Positions 46,226 through 54,487 of a DNA stretch of 64,000 nt are shown piece after piece. The stretch comes from Maridesulfovibrio sp. (GTDB lineage: Bacteria; Desulfobacterota; Desulfovibrionia; Desulfovibrionales; Desulfovibrionaceae). Where the stretch lies: contig NZ_OY780933.1 of the NCBI RefSeq assembly GCF_963676065.1, forward strand, positions 62,001 to 126,000, written 5' to 3'. A program made the position numbers and the translations under genes. The notes beneath the pieces are model-generated. The model searched no databases, was not told the DNA's origin, and saw nothing but the letters and a program-made list of their open reading frames with translations. The stretch's first letter is position 1. Each line of letters starts with the position of its first letter.

Positions 46226-47536
46226 CTAAAGTCTCCAGTGTCTGATGCCGGCTTCTTTCAATTCCTCACGGTCAAAGAAGCATTTAACATCAATGATCAG
46301 CGCATTCTCAGGATTTCTGAACCAGCTTTTGATGGTATCAAGGCTGAGCTCACGGTATTTATCGTGGGATACAGCCAGAATAACGGCTTCAAGATCTTTA
46401 AATTCATCAAAAGAGGAGGTGGTGATGTTGTATTCTTCAACAGCTTCTTCAGGATCGGCATATGCATCATGGATAAGCACATCTACGCCGAACGACGACA
46501 GTTCCTCAACAACATCAACAACCTTGGTATTGCGCAGATCGGGAACATTTTCCTTAAAGGTCAAACCGAGAATACCTACTTTGGCGCCTTTGACCTTGCT
46601 ATCGCCATTGATCATCTGCTTTACGGTGGTGTCGGCAATGAACTTACCTACAGAGTCGTTAATCTTGCGACCTGCAAGTATTACCTGCGGATGATGACCG
46701 ATCTCCTCCGCCTTGGTGGTCAGGTAATACGGATCGACACCGATGCAGTGCCCACCGACCAGACCGGGACGGAAAGGAAGAAAATTCCACTTGGTTCCTG
46801 CTGCTTCGAGAACATCAAGAGTATCGATTCCCATTTTATCGAAAATCATGGAAAGTTCATTCATCAGCGAAATATTCAGGTCACGCTGGGTATTTTCTAT
46901 GACTTTTGCAGCTTCTGCAACCTTGATGCTTGATGCGCGATGGGTTCCGGCGGTAACGATGGATGAATAGAGCTGATCCAGCAGTTCGGCCACTTCGTCA
47001 TTATTACCGGCCACAACTTTGACGATGGTCTGTAAAGTATGCTCGCGGTCACCGGGATTGATGCGCTCAGGAGAATAGCCAACACCGAAATCATCACCAT
47101 ATTTGAGGCCGGATTTGTCTTCAAGAAGGGGCACACAAATATCTTCGGTGAGTCCGGGGTAAACCGTTGATTCGTAGACAACAATTGAACCGGCCGCCAT
47201 GTTTTCGCCAACCATCGTGGTAGCACCGACTACAGGACGCAGGTCCGGGTTACGTGCTTCATCGATTGGAGTGGGAACGGCGACAATGATTACACTGCAT
47301 TCTTTAAGGCGGGATGCATTGGTGCTGAATTCCACATAGTTGTGAAAATCATTTTCCAACACTTCGGCGGTGCGGTCATAACCTTCGCGAAGTTCTTTCA
47401 CACGTTGCTCGGAGATATCAATCCCCAGAACATTGAATTTTCGTCCGAGAGCGACTGCCAGGGGCAGCCCTACATATCCCAGACCGACGACTGCGATAGA
47501 TGTGTTCTTCTTTTCGATATCAAAAAATTTAATCAT
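46226..47536 (-). CDS. UDP-sugar 6-dehydrogenase (WbpA/TviB type)
   Basis: A 436-residue NAD-dependent enzyme that oxidises a UDP-hexosamine or similar at C6 for surface polysaccharide. N-terminal Rossmann motif VVGLGYVGLPLAVALG near residue 18, ESTVYPGLTED near 128, catalytic-Cys stretch VGGHCIGVDPYYLTTK near 263, and a C-terminal UDP-binding domain (LGLTFKENVPDLRNTKV). Start taken at the ATG at 47536 with AAGGA ten bases upstream. Substrate choice (GlcNAc or GalNAc) cannot be read. First gene of the minus-strand run down to purL. Confidence 0.9.
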   Translation of the reverse strand: MIKFFDIEKKNTSIAVVGLGYVGLPLAVALGRKFNVLGIDISEQRVKELREGYDRTAEVLENDFHNYVEFSTNASRLKECSVIIVAVPTPIDEARNPDLRPVVGATTMVGENMAAGSIVVYESTVYPGLTEDICVPLLEDKSGLKYGDDFGVGYSPERINPGDREHTLQTIVKVVAGNNDEVAELLDQLYSSIVTAGTHRASSIKVAEAAKVIENTQRDLNISLMNELSMIFDKMGIDTLDVLEAAGTKWNFLPFRPGLVGGHCIGVDPYYLTTKAEEIGHHPQVILAGRKINDSVGKFIADTTVKQMINGDSKVKGAKVGILGLTFKENVPDLRNTKVVDVVEELSSFGVDVLIHDAYADPEEAVEEYNITTSSFDEFKDLEAVILAVSHDKYRELSLDTIKSWFRNPENALIIDVKCFFDREELKEAGIRHWRL

Positions 47537-47677
47537 AACCTGTTGTCCTTTATTGCTTAGATAATCTGACAAGTCCCTAAAACACTTGCATAATAATCCA
47601 GGACTTAAAATTTAATAAAGTAACTTTGTTCAGTAAGGGTAGACAGAATCAGCCTGCACATATACATAGCACTTATT

Positions 47678-47887
47678 ATGCACATTGATTGGACATTTTT
47701 GCTGTCAGCCCTTGGACTGGCCTTCATTATTGAAGGGATTCCTTATTTTATCTTTTCTGAGCGCATGCCCAGAATACTTATATCCATTATCGAACGAGGC
47801 CCGCGACAATTGCGTATCCTCGGACTTATTGCCATGATTTTCGGCTTGCTGCTGATCTCGCTAGGACAGTCGCTTGGCGAAATGTAG
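47678..47887 (+). CDS. DUF2065 (YjeT-like) small membrane protein
   Basis: A 69-residue protein of two membrane helices (FLLSALGLAFIIEGIPYFIF and ILGLIAMIFGLLLISLGQSL) with the short loop SERMPRILISIIERGPRQLR. This matches the DUF2065/YjeT family of unknown role, often near hflKC. No clear ribosome site. Convergent with menG, two bases apart. Confidence 0.85.
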   Translation: MHIDWTFLLSALGLAFIIEGIPYFIFSERMPRILISIIERGPRQLRILGLIAMIFGLLLISLGQSLGEM

Positions 47888-47889
47888 CG

Positions 47890-48621
47890 CTACTCTTCCG
47901 TTTTTTCAGCCACATGTATGTAGACTATCCCTGAAAGCAAAGGGATAAACATCACACGTCCAAAACCAGCTTCACGCAATTCCTCAGCAAGAGCCCTCTC
48001 ATTCGGAAAAGCCCGAATCGTATCCGCCAGATAGGAATAAGCCCCGGAATCACCGGAAACGACCTTACCCAGCAGAGGTAGAACCTTGTTGAGGTAAAAA
48101 TTATAAAAACCCTTCCATATACGCTTGCTTCCGGAACCGAACTCAAGAATACAGAAACGTGCGCCTGGTTTAAGAGTTCGCAGGACTTCTCTATAGCAAT
48201 CCTCACGCGGGAGGATATTTCTAATGCCAAAAGATATCGTGGCCCCGTCAAGGCATTCATCAGGTAAAGGTAAAAGCCTGCCGTCAGCCTGAACTGTCGC
48301 AATGCTTTCGCGCCGGACGGCATGTTTGCCATCAAGCTTCTTGGCCTTGCCGCAGGCCAGCATCTGATGCGTAAAATCCATAGCCAGAACTTTCACATCC
48401 GGATACTGCCGCAGAGTTTCCACAGAAACGTCCAGAGTGCCGGCTGCGAGATCAAGCACACGCCCGCCCTTTCCCGGACGGACCAGTTTGACCAGACGGT
48501 AGCGCCAGTAGATATCCTGCCCGGCACTTAAAAAATGGTTCAAGAAGTCGTACCACCCGGCAATTCTACCGAACATGTCCCTGACTTTCCGGCCATGTTC
48601 CTGATGCGAGACCTGCGTCAT
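47890..48621 (-). CDS. menG: Demethylmenaquinone methyltransferase
   Basis: A 243-residue SAM-dependent C-methyltransferase of the UbiE/MenG family, the last step of menaquinone synthesis. Motifs: VRDMFGRIAGWYDFLNHFLS near residue 13, SAM-binding VLDLAAGTLDVS near 56, DGATISFGIRNI near 128 (family signature) and LPLLGKVVSGDSGAYSYL near 184. The ATG directly follows the stop of the 61-residue gene upstream, so they are translationally coupled. With mqnB and ispB it forms the quinone supply of this region. Confidence 0.93.
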   Translation of the reverse strand: MTQVSHQEHGRKVRDMFGRIAGWYDFLNHFLSAGQDIYWRYRLVKLVRPGKGGRVLDLAAGTLDVSVETLRQYPDVKVLAMDFTHQMLACGKAKKLDGKHAVRRESIATVQADGRLLPLPDECLDGATISFGIRNILPREDCYREVLRTLKPGARFCILEFGSGSKRIWKGFYNFYLNKVLPLLGKVVSGDSGAYSYLADTIRAFPNERALAEELREAGFGRVMFIPLLSGIVYIHVAEKTEE

Positions 48622-48807
48622 CTACTGAGCTTCTCCCTTACCATCAGCGGAAAACTTATTTTCCTGCTCCACGATGGATGCAACAACATCGGCATGAATG
48701 GCATTAAAATGCTCGGAAAAATTAGAGGGGGAAATTCTTCCGATCTCTATAAATTTAACTACTATTTCCTTAGCGACCTGCAAAGCCTGCTTCTGAATCT
48801 TATCCAT
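48622..48807 (-). CDS. Small protein of unknown function coupled to menG
   Basis: A 61-residue soluble protein (MDKIQKQALQVAKEIVVKFI, then EIGRISPSNFSEHFNAIHAD). Mostly helical. I do not recognise a named family. AAGGA lies eight bases before the ATG. Its TAG is directly followed by the menG ATG. Preceded by the leader ORF and hairpin described separately. Confidence 0.8.
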   Translation of the reverse strand: MDKIQKQALQVAKEIVVKFIEIGRISPSNFSEHFNAIHADVVASIVEQENKFSADGKGEAQ

Positions 48808-48822
48808 GGTACATATCCTTGA

Positions 48823-48939
48823 TTAGGCTTGAAAACCCCGCCCGGTGGGAAATGGCCACGACCTCCACAGGTAGGGCGCCGGGCGGGTAAAAAGAAGAAA
48901 ACCTGTTAAGCACCCTTCTTTTGTGAGGCTCTTTAGCAT
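48823..48939 (-). CDS. Possible 38-residue leader peptide
   Basis: An ORF read from the minus strand: ATG at 48939, stop TAA at 48825-48823, with a perfect GGAGG six bases upstream. It begins MLKSLTKEGCLTGFLLFTRP and ends with an aromatic cluster (PYLWRSWPF). Its second half runs through a GC-rich hairpin, and its stop is only 15 bases before the next gene. That is the layout of an attenuation leader, but no match to a known one is claimed. It may also be a chance ORF within a structured RNA. Confidence 0.4.
   Translation of the reverse strand: MLKSLTKEGCLTGFLLFTRPAPYLWRSWPFPTGRGFQA
48837..48887 (-). promoter_or_regulatory. GC-rich hairpin in the menG operon leader (possible attenuator)
   Basis: On the minus strand CCCGCCCGG (48887-48879) pairs with CCGGGCGGG (48845-48837); 33 bases lie between, with a smaller stem possible. 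It is followed by GTTTTC, a weak T run, 30 bases before the ATG of the 61-residue gene. Confidence 0.55.
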
Positions 48940-49105
48940 GAGACCTCCAAATAGTCGACCTGCTTTTTTGCACTGTCACTGATATTATGAGTCAGTAACA
49001 GAGCTTATTTCTTCATTTCCCCGTTCTGAATATCCAAACTAAATCGGTCCGGTAGACTTTTGTCCGCCGGACCGATCTTCAGGATCAATATAAATAAATT
49101 CAAAG

Positions 49106-51325
49106 TTAATCTTCGATTTCCCGAGCGAGAGCCGCGATTTCTTCACGAATAATTCTGGCAGCCTCAGCAGGAACAGCCCGCTCAAGCTTTTCAGCCAGCA
49201 TTTCGTCAACCGAAGCCTTAAAGGATTCTTCCAGCTCGCCCTTCATATTCTCAATCTTTTCAACCAGCCTCGGAGCAAGATAATCTTCTATATCCTCGGT
49301 CAAACGGCCTTTAATTCGATAAAAAGCCGGAGAGTCCGGGTCTAGTTCTTTTTCCAGAGACTTGGCTACAACCTCTTCCACGTCCGGCAAGGAATCAATT
49401 CTTGCCTGAATTTCATCAAGACGAGGAGAGTGATCAGGAAGTTCATTGAGTTTAGACTCAACGGCCGTAATTCGCGGTTCATGATCGGGCAGCTCTCCCA
49501 GTTTGGACTCAACGGCTGCAATTCGCGGTTCATGATCGGGAAGCTCTCCCAGTTTGGACTCAACGGCCGCAATTCGCGGATCATGGTCTGGAATTTGATC
49601 CAGACGGGACTCAAGATCACTTAAACGCGGCTCAAGGTCCGGACTTTCATCCAACTTACCTTCAATGGAAGCAATACGTTCATCTGAATCAGCGCGGACT
49701 TCTCGCAGACCAAGCTGAACCTGATCGGCAACCTTTTCGCCAACTTCCTCCGCGGCTGCTGCGGCAATTGCTATCACTGCTGCAGAGTCGGGTCTCAAAG
49801 CTTCGCTTAACTGCTGACTGACAATTTCCACGACGCCGTTACCCTGAACGGTCTTTTCTTCGAGCAGACGCATATTTTCCGCAAAAGCGGCCATGCTGGC
49901 TTCGATGTTATCAAGTCGGGAAAGACTGCCGGTAGCAGATTCTAGAGCCTGCTCAAGAACCGCAATCCGTTCAGTTGCATCGGACAGAGAAATTTCAAGA
50001 GTTTCGGAACGCTTGGCTGCGGTGGCGTACTTCTCTTCAAGCTCTTCAATCGCAGCGGCCTGCTCACCGGTATCAGCAGATGTTTCGCATTCACCGATTT
50101 CCAGATCCGCATCGAGATCAGAAAAATCTATTTCGGTATCTTCAAGTAATTCACCTAGGTCCAGATCGTCATCCCCGGCATCAAGGTCCTCATCGTCAAC
50201 TAAATCAAGGTCAGCACCAAGATTGACATCTCCGGCCACAAGCTCAGTATCAACAGCTTCACATACTTCCGGACTCACCTCTTCTTCAGTCATACCGCCT
50301 GCTTCAGGTTCGGTAACTTCGGGTTCGGCAACTTCGGGTTCGGCAACTTCGGGTTCGGTAACTTCGGGTTCGGCAACTTCTGTTTCGGCAACTTCTAAAA
50401 CTGCTTCAGTAACGGGTTCATCCGCTACATCTTCCAAAAGATCGAGCCCTTCTTCCTGAAGATCCAAAATGTCCTCGGATTCTTCAGACAGCAAGCCTTC
50501 GATATCTTCGTCAGCAAGGACATCATCACCAAGATCTCCAAGTTCAACTTTGTCATCAATATCATCAAGCAGCCCATCCAGCTCATCGTCTTCATCAGTT
50601 ACGGCTTCATCAAGAAGAGAATCGAGATTTTCTACATCTGCATCGCCGTCAAACAATGAATCAATATCATCGATATCATCTTCGGCAACGGTCACTTCAC
50701 CTCCGAGATTATCAATGAGGCCGTCAAGACCTTCGGAGTCAAGCTCTCCGCTTTCGACTCCGTCGGCAGCCAAAACCTCAGCTTCACCAAGGTCAAAATC
50801 AAGATCATCCCCGAAATCAGCTTCAGCCGTGGCTTCTACTTCCGGAGATTCAGAAATTTCTGTGGTATCTTCTGCGGGATTCTCAATGACTTCATCAACG
50901 GAAGCTTCTTCAACCACATCGTCAATAATTAAGGCATCATCCCCGGCTTCTTCGACTACATCATCAAGTTCAAGGATATCTTCTTCGCCGCCCTCAACGG
51001 AAGCCTCTTCCACCACATCGTCAAGGATTAAAGCGTCGTCCCCGGCTTCTTCGACTACATCATCAAGTTCAAGGATATCTTCTTCGCCATCCTCGACGAC
51101 ATCGTCAAGCTCAAGGACATCATCACCGGGAGCCTCTTCCACAACGTCATCAAGCACCAGAAGATCGTCTGAATCATCCATGGTCAACTCTGGCTCTTCA
51201 ATATCAAGGTCTTCTGAAAAAAGGTCTTCGAGTTCCTGTTCAAAGCTGGCATCAACTTCTTCAGCAACATCATTAAGATCGAGAACTTCTTCCGTACCTT
51301 TTTTATCCGGTGAATCCGGGGTCAT
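49106..51325 (-). CDS. Very acidic repeat and coiled-coil protein of unknown function
   Basis: 739 residues, no signal peptide or membrane segment. Residues about 1-420 are extremely rich in Asp/Glu with recurring LDDVVEEA and short EVAEPEVTEP repeats. A coiled coil follows (about 425-540: IEELEEKYATAAKRSETLEI). Residues about 560-650 hold four 17-residue repeats of the type RIAAVESKLGELPDHEP. The end is helical (IIREEIAALAREIED). I do not recognise a family. Such a build suggests a scaffold or polar landmark, but this is inference. It lies downstream of the cytochromes c3, same strand. Confidence 0.75.
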   Translation of the reverse strand: MTPDSPDKKGTEEVLDLNDVAEEVDASFEQELEDLFSEDLDIEEPELTMDDSDDLLVLDDVVEEAPGDDVLELDDVVEDGEEDILELDDVVEEAGDDALILDDVVEEASVEGGEEDILELDDVVEEAGDDALIIDDVVEEASVDEVIENPAEDTTEISESPEVEATAEADFGDDLDFDLGEAEVLAADGVESGELDSEGLDGLIDNLGGEVTVAEDDIDDIDSLFDGDADVENLDSLLDEAVTDEDDELDGLLDDIDDKVELGDLGDDVLADEDIEGLLSEESEDILDLQEEGLDLLEDVADEPVTEAVLEVAETEVAEPEVTEPEVAEPEVAEPEVTEPEAGGMTEEEVSPEVCEAVDTELVAGDVNLGADLDLVDDEDLDAGDDDLDLGELLEDTEIDFSDLDADLEIGECETSADTGEQAAAIEELEEKYATAAKRSETLEISLSDATERIAVLEQALESATGSLSRLDNIEASMAAFAENMRLLEEKTVQGNGVVEIVSQQLSEALRPDSAAVIAIAAAAAEEVGEKVADQVQLGLREVRADSDERIASIEGKLDESPDLEPRLSDLESRLDQIPDHDPRIAAVESKLGELPDHEPRIAAVESKLGELPDHEPRITAVESKLNELPDHSPRLDEIQARIDSLPDVEEVVAKSLEKELDPDSPAFYRIKGRLTEDIEDYLAPRLVEKIENMKGELEESFKASVDEMLAEKLERAVPAEAARIIREEIAALAREIED
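49441..49610 (-). repeat. 51-base tandem repeat inside the acidic protein gene
   Basis: Three nearly identical 51-base units (49441-49491, 49492-49542, 49543-49593) plus a degenerate fourth, encoding the 17-residue coiled-coil unit. Confidence 0.85.
50302..50395 (-). repeat. 18-base tandem repeats inside the acidic protein gene
   Basis: Multiple copies of a unit of the kind GGTTCGGCAACTTC plus four bases on the plus strand, encoding the repeating EVAEPEVTEP stretch. In-frame unit length permits copy-number change. Confidence 0.8.
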
Positions 51326-51344
51326 AAACTACCCTCGTAAAAAA

Positions 51345-51380
51345 ATTAATAAAGGGGGCGGCCCGCCTCCCTCTTGATTA
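51345..51380 (-). terminator. Possible terminator after cytochrome c3 copy 1
   Basis: GGGGGCGG and CCGCCTCCC pair imperfectly between the cytochrome stop and the acidic protein start. On the minus strand it is followed by TTTATTAATTTTTTT. Confidence 0.6.
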
Positions 51381-51402
51381 TACATCAAAAAACTTATTTA
51401 TT

Positions 51403-51801
51403 TCACCTGCGGTGACAGTCGCTGCACTTAGTCGGTCCGGTTGCCTTTTCAGCTTTTCCCAGCATTTTGTGGCAGCCAACACAGCTGTTTTCAGCTTTTG
51501 CGTGGAAAGCAGAGTAAAAAGAAGTAGGTTTCTTTTTACCTTTTTGGCTACCGTCAATGTGACAGCCTTCAGCAGCACATTTTTTGATTTCACCGTTACC
51601 GTCCCACATGTGGTGACAGGTGCGGCAGTCAATAAAAGCATGACCTTTGTGAGAAAAAGAAACCGGATGCTTCGTAGCTTTAGTGCCGAGAGGTACTTTC
51701 AGAACAAGTTCATCGGGAGCATCTGCAGCGTACACATTGAAGAGTCCGACGGCACTTACCAAAGCAACTGTTACTATGCAGGTAAGTAGTGTTCTTTTCA
51801 T
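51403..51801 (-). CDS. Tetraheme cytochrome c3, copy 1
   Basis: 132 residues with a Sec signal peptide (to about YAA, residue 26). Four heme sites: CRTCHH (59-64), CAAEGCH (75-81, four residues between cysteines), CVGCH (107-111) and CSDCH (126-130). His 51 and 54 (FSHKGH), 64 and 100 can serve as distal ligands, giving bis-His hemes. Cytochrome c3 is the periplasmic electron hub between hydrogenases/formate dehydrogenases and membrane complexes. A close paralogue lies just upstream. Confidence 0.93.
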   Translation of the reverse strand: MKRTLLTCIVTVALVSAVGLFNVYAADAPDELVLKVPLGTKATKHPVSFSHKGHAFIDCRTCHHMWDGNGEIKKCAAEGCHIDGSQKGKKKPTSFYSAFHAKAENSCVGCHKMLGKAEKATGPTKCSDCHRR

Positions 51802-51921
51802 ACTCAGTTCCTCTTTCAGCCTATGTTACCTTCTCAGACTCTTCAATATCAAAGCCTTCCAAAAAAGATCCTTAAGGCCGGGAACTTATCCGGTAAATTT
51901 GGGAGCATATACTACCCTTTA

Positions 51922-51950
51922 GAAAAAAGGGGGGCGGGCAGCCCCCCTTT
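51922..51950 (-). terminator. Terminator after cytochrome c3 copy 2
   Basis: AAAGGGGGGC and GCCCCCCTTT (10 bp, perfect) around a 5-base loop, with TTTTTT beyond on the minus strand. So the two cytochrome genes are separate transcripts or partly so. Confidence 0.88.
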
Positions 51951-51969
51951 AATTACACATCAAGAAAAC

Positions 51970-52371
51970 TTATTTCTTGGGGTGACAGTCGCCGCACTTA
52001 GTCGGGCCTGCTGCCTTTTTGGCTTTTTTCAGAGCTTTATGACAGCCCACACAGCTGTTGTCAGCTTTTGCGTGGAAAGCAGAGTAAAAAGAAGTAGGTT
52101 TCTTTTTACCTTTTTTGCTGGTGTCAATGTGACAACCTTCTACAGAACATTTCTTGATCTCACCTTTACCGTCCCATTTGTGGTGACATTTAGCACAGTC
52201 AAGGGCCGCATGGCCTTTGTGAGAGAAATCAACCGGAGATTTTTTAGTCTTCGCACCGGCAGGTGCTTTCAGAACCATGTCACCGGGAGCATCAACAGCG
52301 TACAGGCTGGGAAGCGCGAAAGCACATACCAGAGCAGCTGCTACCATACAGATAAGCAGGGTCTTTTTCAT
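51970..52371 (-). CDS. Tetraheme cytochrome c3, copy 2
   Basis: 133 residues, built like copy 1: signal peptide to about YAV-DA, FSHKGH, CAKCHH, CSVEGCH, CVGCH and CGDCH. The two proteins share most residues, and parts of their genes are almost identical in DNA (KGKKKPTSFYSAFHAKA is shared exactly), so they stem from a recent tandem duplication or are kept alike by gene conversion. Periplasmic electron carrier. Confidence 0.93.
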   Translation of the reverse strand: MKKTLLICMVAAALVCAFALPSLYAVDAPGDMVLKAPAGAKTKKSPVDFSHKGHAALDCAKCHHKWDGKGEIKKCSVEGCHIDTSKKGKKKPTSFYSAFHAKADNSCVGCHKALKKAKKAAGPTKCGDCHPKK

Positions 52372-52508
52372 CCTCAGTTCCTCCTTAAAATAACGTTAAC
52401 CTAATTACAGTCTTCTTGTGGATTTAATTTAGATAAAAAACCATGTCAAGCATGGTAAGAAAATCAGCTAACTAAAATTAGCGGTATCAAATAGTTATCA
52501 CAGCTTAA

Positions 52509-53348
52509 TCAAATATCATACTTGTTGGCGTAACCGCGCGGGGTAAGCATTTTTCCGGCAACCTCCCGAGTTGAAGAATTACCAACAATCAGAATAGTTT
52601 GCATGTCCACTTCGTTCACGTCCAGACTATCCAGAGTGACAACCTGCACTTTCTGCCCGTCACGATAGGCCCGGTTTACAATGCCCAGCGGGGTGGAGCC
52701 TTCGCGATATTTTTTTAAAATTTCAACGGCTTCACCGAGATGGCCGGCCCTTTTCTTAGAACGCGGATTGTAGATAGCAATCACAAAGTCAGCATCAGCC
52801 GCGGCCTTCAGCCTTTTCTCAATTTTTTCCCAAGGGGTGAGCAGGTCGCTGAGGCTTATGGAGGCAAAATCGTGCATGAGCGGAGCTCCTAAGATAGCTG
52901 CCGCTGCGGAAAATGCCGGAATACCCGGCACGACTTCAAAACGGACTTTGCCGAAAAGATCATCCGCTTCCAAAAGCTCCATCACCAGACCGGACATGGC
53001 GTAAATGCCGGGATCGCCACTGCAGACCATTACCACATTGCGCCCCGCCACGGCAGCTTCTACAGCCTTGCGGCAGCGTTCTACTTCCGCCATCATGCCG
53101 GTGGAAAGGATCTCTCTGCCTTCAAGTAATTCCTGTGGAACTAGCTTAATATATCCGGTGTAACCGACCACCGCGTCGGCCTCTGCAATAGCCTGCCGGG
53201 CCAAAGGAGCAAGCAGGCACTCATCACCGGGTCCTAGCCCGATTACCTTGATGCAACCTTTGCTATCGCCACTGTCACCCGCGTGCTTTTGGTCTTGGGA
53301 ACAAAGATTTCCTTTACATCTGCCAGTTTCATTGCCGCCGCTTCGCAT
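52509..53348 (-). CDS. cobJ: Precorrin-3B C17-methyltransferase family protein
   Basis: The conserved SAM-dependent corrin methyltransferase core starts at IKVIGLGPGDECLLAPLAR; further motifs are VVMVCSGDPGIYAMSGLV and FVIAIYNPRSKKR. It contracts the tetrapyrrole ring in the anaerobic B12 route (as CbiH). The only usual start codon before the core is the ATG at 53348, which adds 31 unconserved residues and overlaps cbiG by 106 bases. The true start is probably nearer 53256, at an unusual codon. Next gene after cbiG in the same direction. Confidence 0.88.
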   Translation of the reverse strand: MRSGGNETGRCKGNLCSQDQKHAGDSGDSKGCIKVIGLGPGDECLLAPLARQAIAEADAVVGYTGYIKLVPQELLEGREILSTGMMAEVERCRKAVEAAVAGRNVVMVCSGDPGIYAMSGLVMELLEADDLFGKVRFEVVPGIPAFSAAAAILGAPLMHDFASISLSDLLTPWEKIEKRLKAAADADFVIAIYNPRSKKRAGHLGEAVEILKKYREGSTPLGIVNRAYRDGQKVQVVTLDSLDVNEVDMQTILIVGNSSTREVAGKMLTPRGYANKYDI

Positions 53349-54274
53349 ACGCCGCCGACTCCCATATGTTTCATCACCATTCCCGAAGGATTGATGACTT
53401 CAATTTCATTAAGTTCCACCGCACTGAAAAATTTCAAATCAAGTCCTAAAATTTCAGCGGCCTCCAACATTCCGGATTCATCACTTTTTGCATCAATTGA
53501 ACCCATGCAAAATATGGACTCAAATGAAATTTTATTCTCCGCAACAACACTGCGAACCAACTCCAGAATCTCATCCGCAGGAACTCCGCGCCGGCATCCT
53601 ACTCCAAGGCTCAGGCAGCGGGGATACAGGGATAACACCTTTTTAGAAAGATCATGCCGCCGCCAGTCCACAACAATTCCGCAAGAGCAGGAATCGAGTC
53701 CTGTGACTGTTTCCACTCCATAAAAATATTCACTGAAACCGGATAGATCCAAAAAACCGTCAGGATCATAAACAGGAATCTGCTCTCCATCCAGAATTGC
53801 GGCATTGATATGCTTAATTAAACCGATATCGCCGATAATCAGCCCCTGATCACGGGCAAGCAGGTCCATCGAAGGAACTCCCGCACAATCCGTGGCCGTG
53901 GTAATCACCGGGGTGGCCCCGATTTTATCAGCGATCAACCGGGCAAGTTCATTGGCCCCGCCCAGATGCCCGGAAACGAGGCTGACTGCGAACTCCCCTT
54001 CCTGATCAACAACAACCACCGCCGGGTCCTCGGCTTTGCTTTTCAAAAAAGGCGCAATCATACGCACCGCTATCCCGGACGCTGTAACAAAAACATGACT
54101 CCCGTACTCGGTAAACTTATCGGCAACTATATCTTTGAGGGAAGTAAAAGGGATATCATTTTTCGTTGCGTAGCGATCCAGCACGTAGCTGTCGGCAGAA
54201 ATTAGGGCAGCTAGTTTTCGAGCAACCTTTGCCCCTCTTTCCGTAAGGGCGTATATAGCTATACGATTTCCCAT
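53243..54274 (-). CDS. cbiG: Cobalt-precorrin-5A hydrolase
   Basis: A 343-residue enzyme of anaerobic cobalamin synthesis that opens and removes the acetaldehyde fragment. It starts MGNRIAIYALTERGAKVARK. SGHLGGANELARLIA near residue 100 is the CbiG N-terminal signature. LGVGCRRGVPADEILELV near residue 225 belongs to the CbiG/CobE C-terminal domain. I use the ATG at 54274 because the family begins there; the frame is open to 54433, but those residues cover a dispersed repeat. Confidence 0.92.
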   Translation of the reverse strand: MGNRIAIYALTERGAKVARKLAALISADSYVLDRYATKNDIPFTSLKDIVADKFTEYGSHVFVTASGIAVRMIAPFLKSKAEDPAVVVVDQEGEFAVSLVSGHLGGANELARLIADKIGATPVITTATDCAGVPSMDLLARDQGLIIGDIGLIKHINAAILDGEQIPVYDPDGFLDLSGFSEYFYGVETVTGLDSCSCGIVVDWRRHDLSKKVLSLYPRCLSLGVGCRRGVPADEILELVRSVVAENKISFESIFCMGSIDAKSDESGMLEAAEILGLDLKFFSAVELNEIEVINPSGMVMKHMGVGGVCEAAAMKLADVKEIFVPKTKSTRVTVAIAKVASR

Positions 54275-54336
54275 GGCGAATCCCACTGTAACAAAAAACG
54301 GGAGGAGTGACCTCCCCCCGTTGGTTAAAACCGAAT

Positions 54337-54370
54337 AAAAGTTTTTGGGATTCTTAAACCCTTTTTCACA
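54337..54370 (-). repeat. Dispersed intergenic repeat, copy A
   Basis: AAAAGTTTTTGGGATTCTTA and following bases. Its reverse complement matches copy B (55831-55863) at all but two or so positions. TTAAACCCTTTTT here can also pair with AAAAAGGTTTAA at 54449-54460. Copies A and B lie as inverted repeats on either side of hemL. Confidence 0.7.
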
Positions 54371-54487
54371 AATCCGCAGGAAAGCTGATTTGGGCGTTTC
54401 CTGAAAGGCAACACCCCGGAGGGGCGAGGCCAAGGACGGGCCGAGTCAAAAAGGTTTAAGGCCCCCGGCATAGCCGCCGGAGACTTC

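Noticed and set aside
50469..51377. A 302-codon Ser-rich plus-strand frame opposite the acidic protein
   Set aside because: Asp/Glu codons read backwards give Ser/Ile-rich text. Low complexity and no ribosome site of note.
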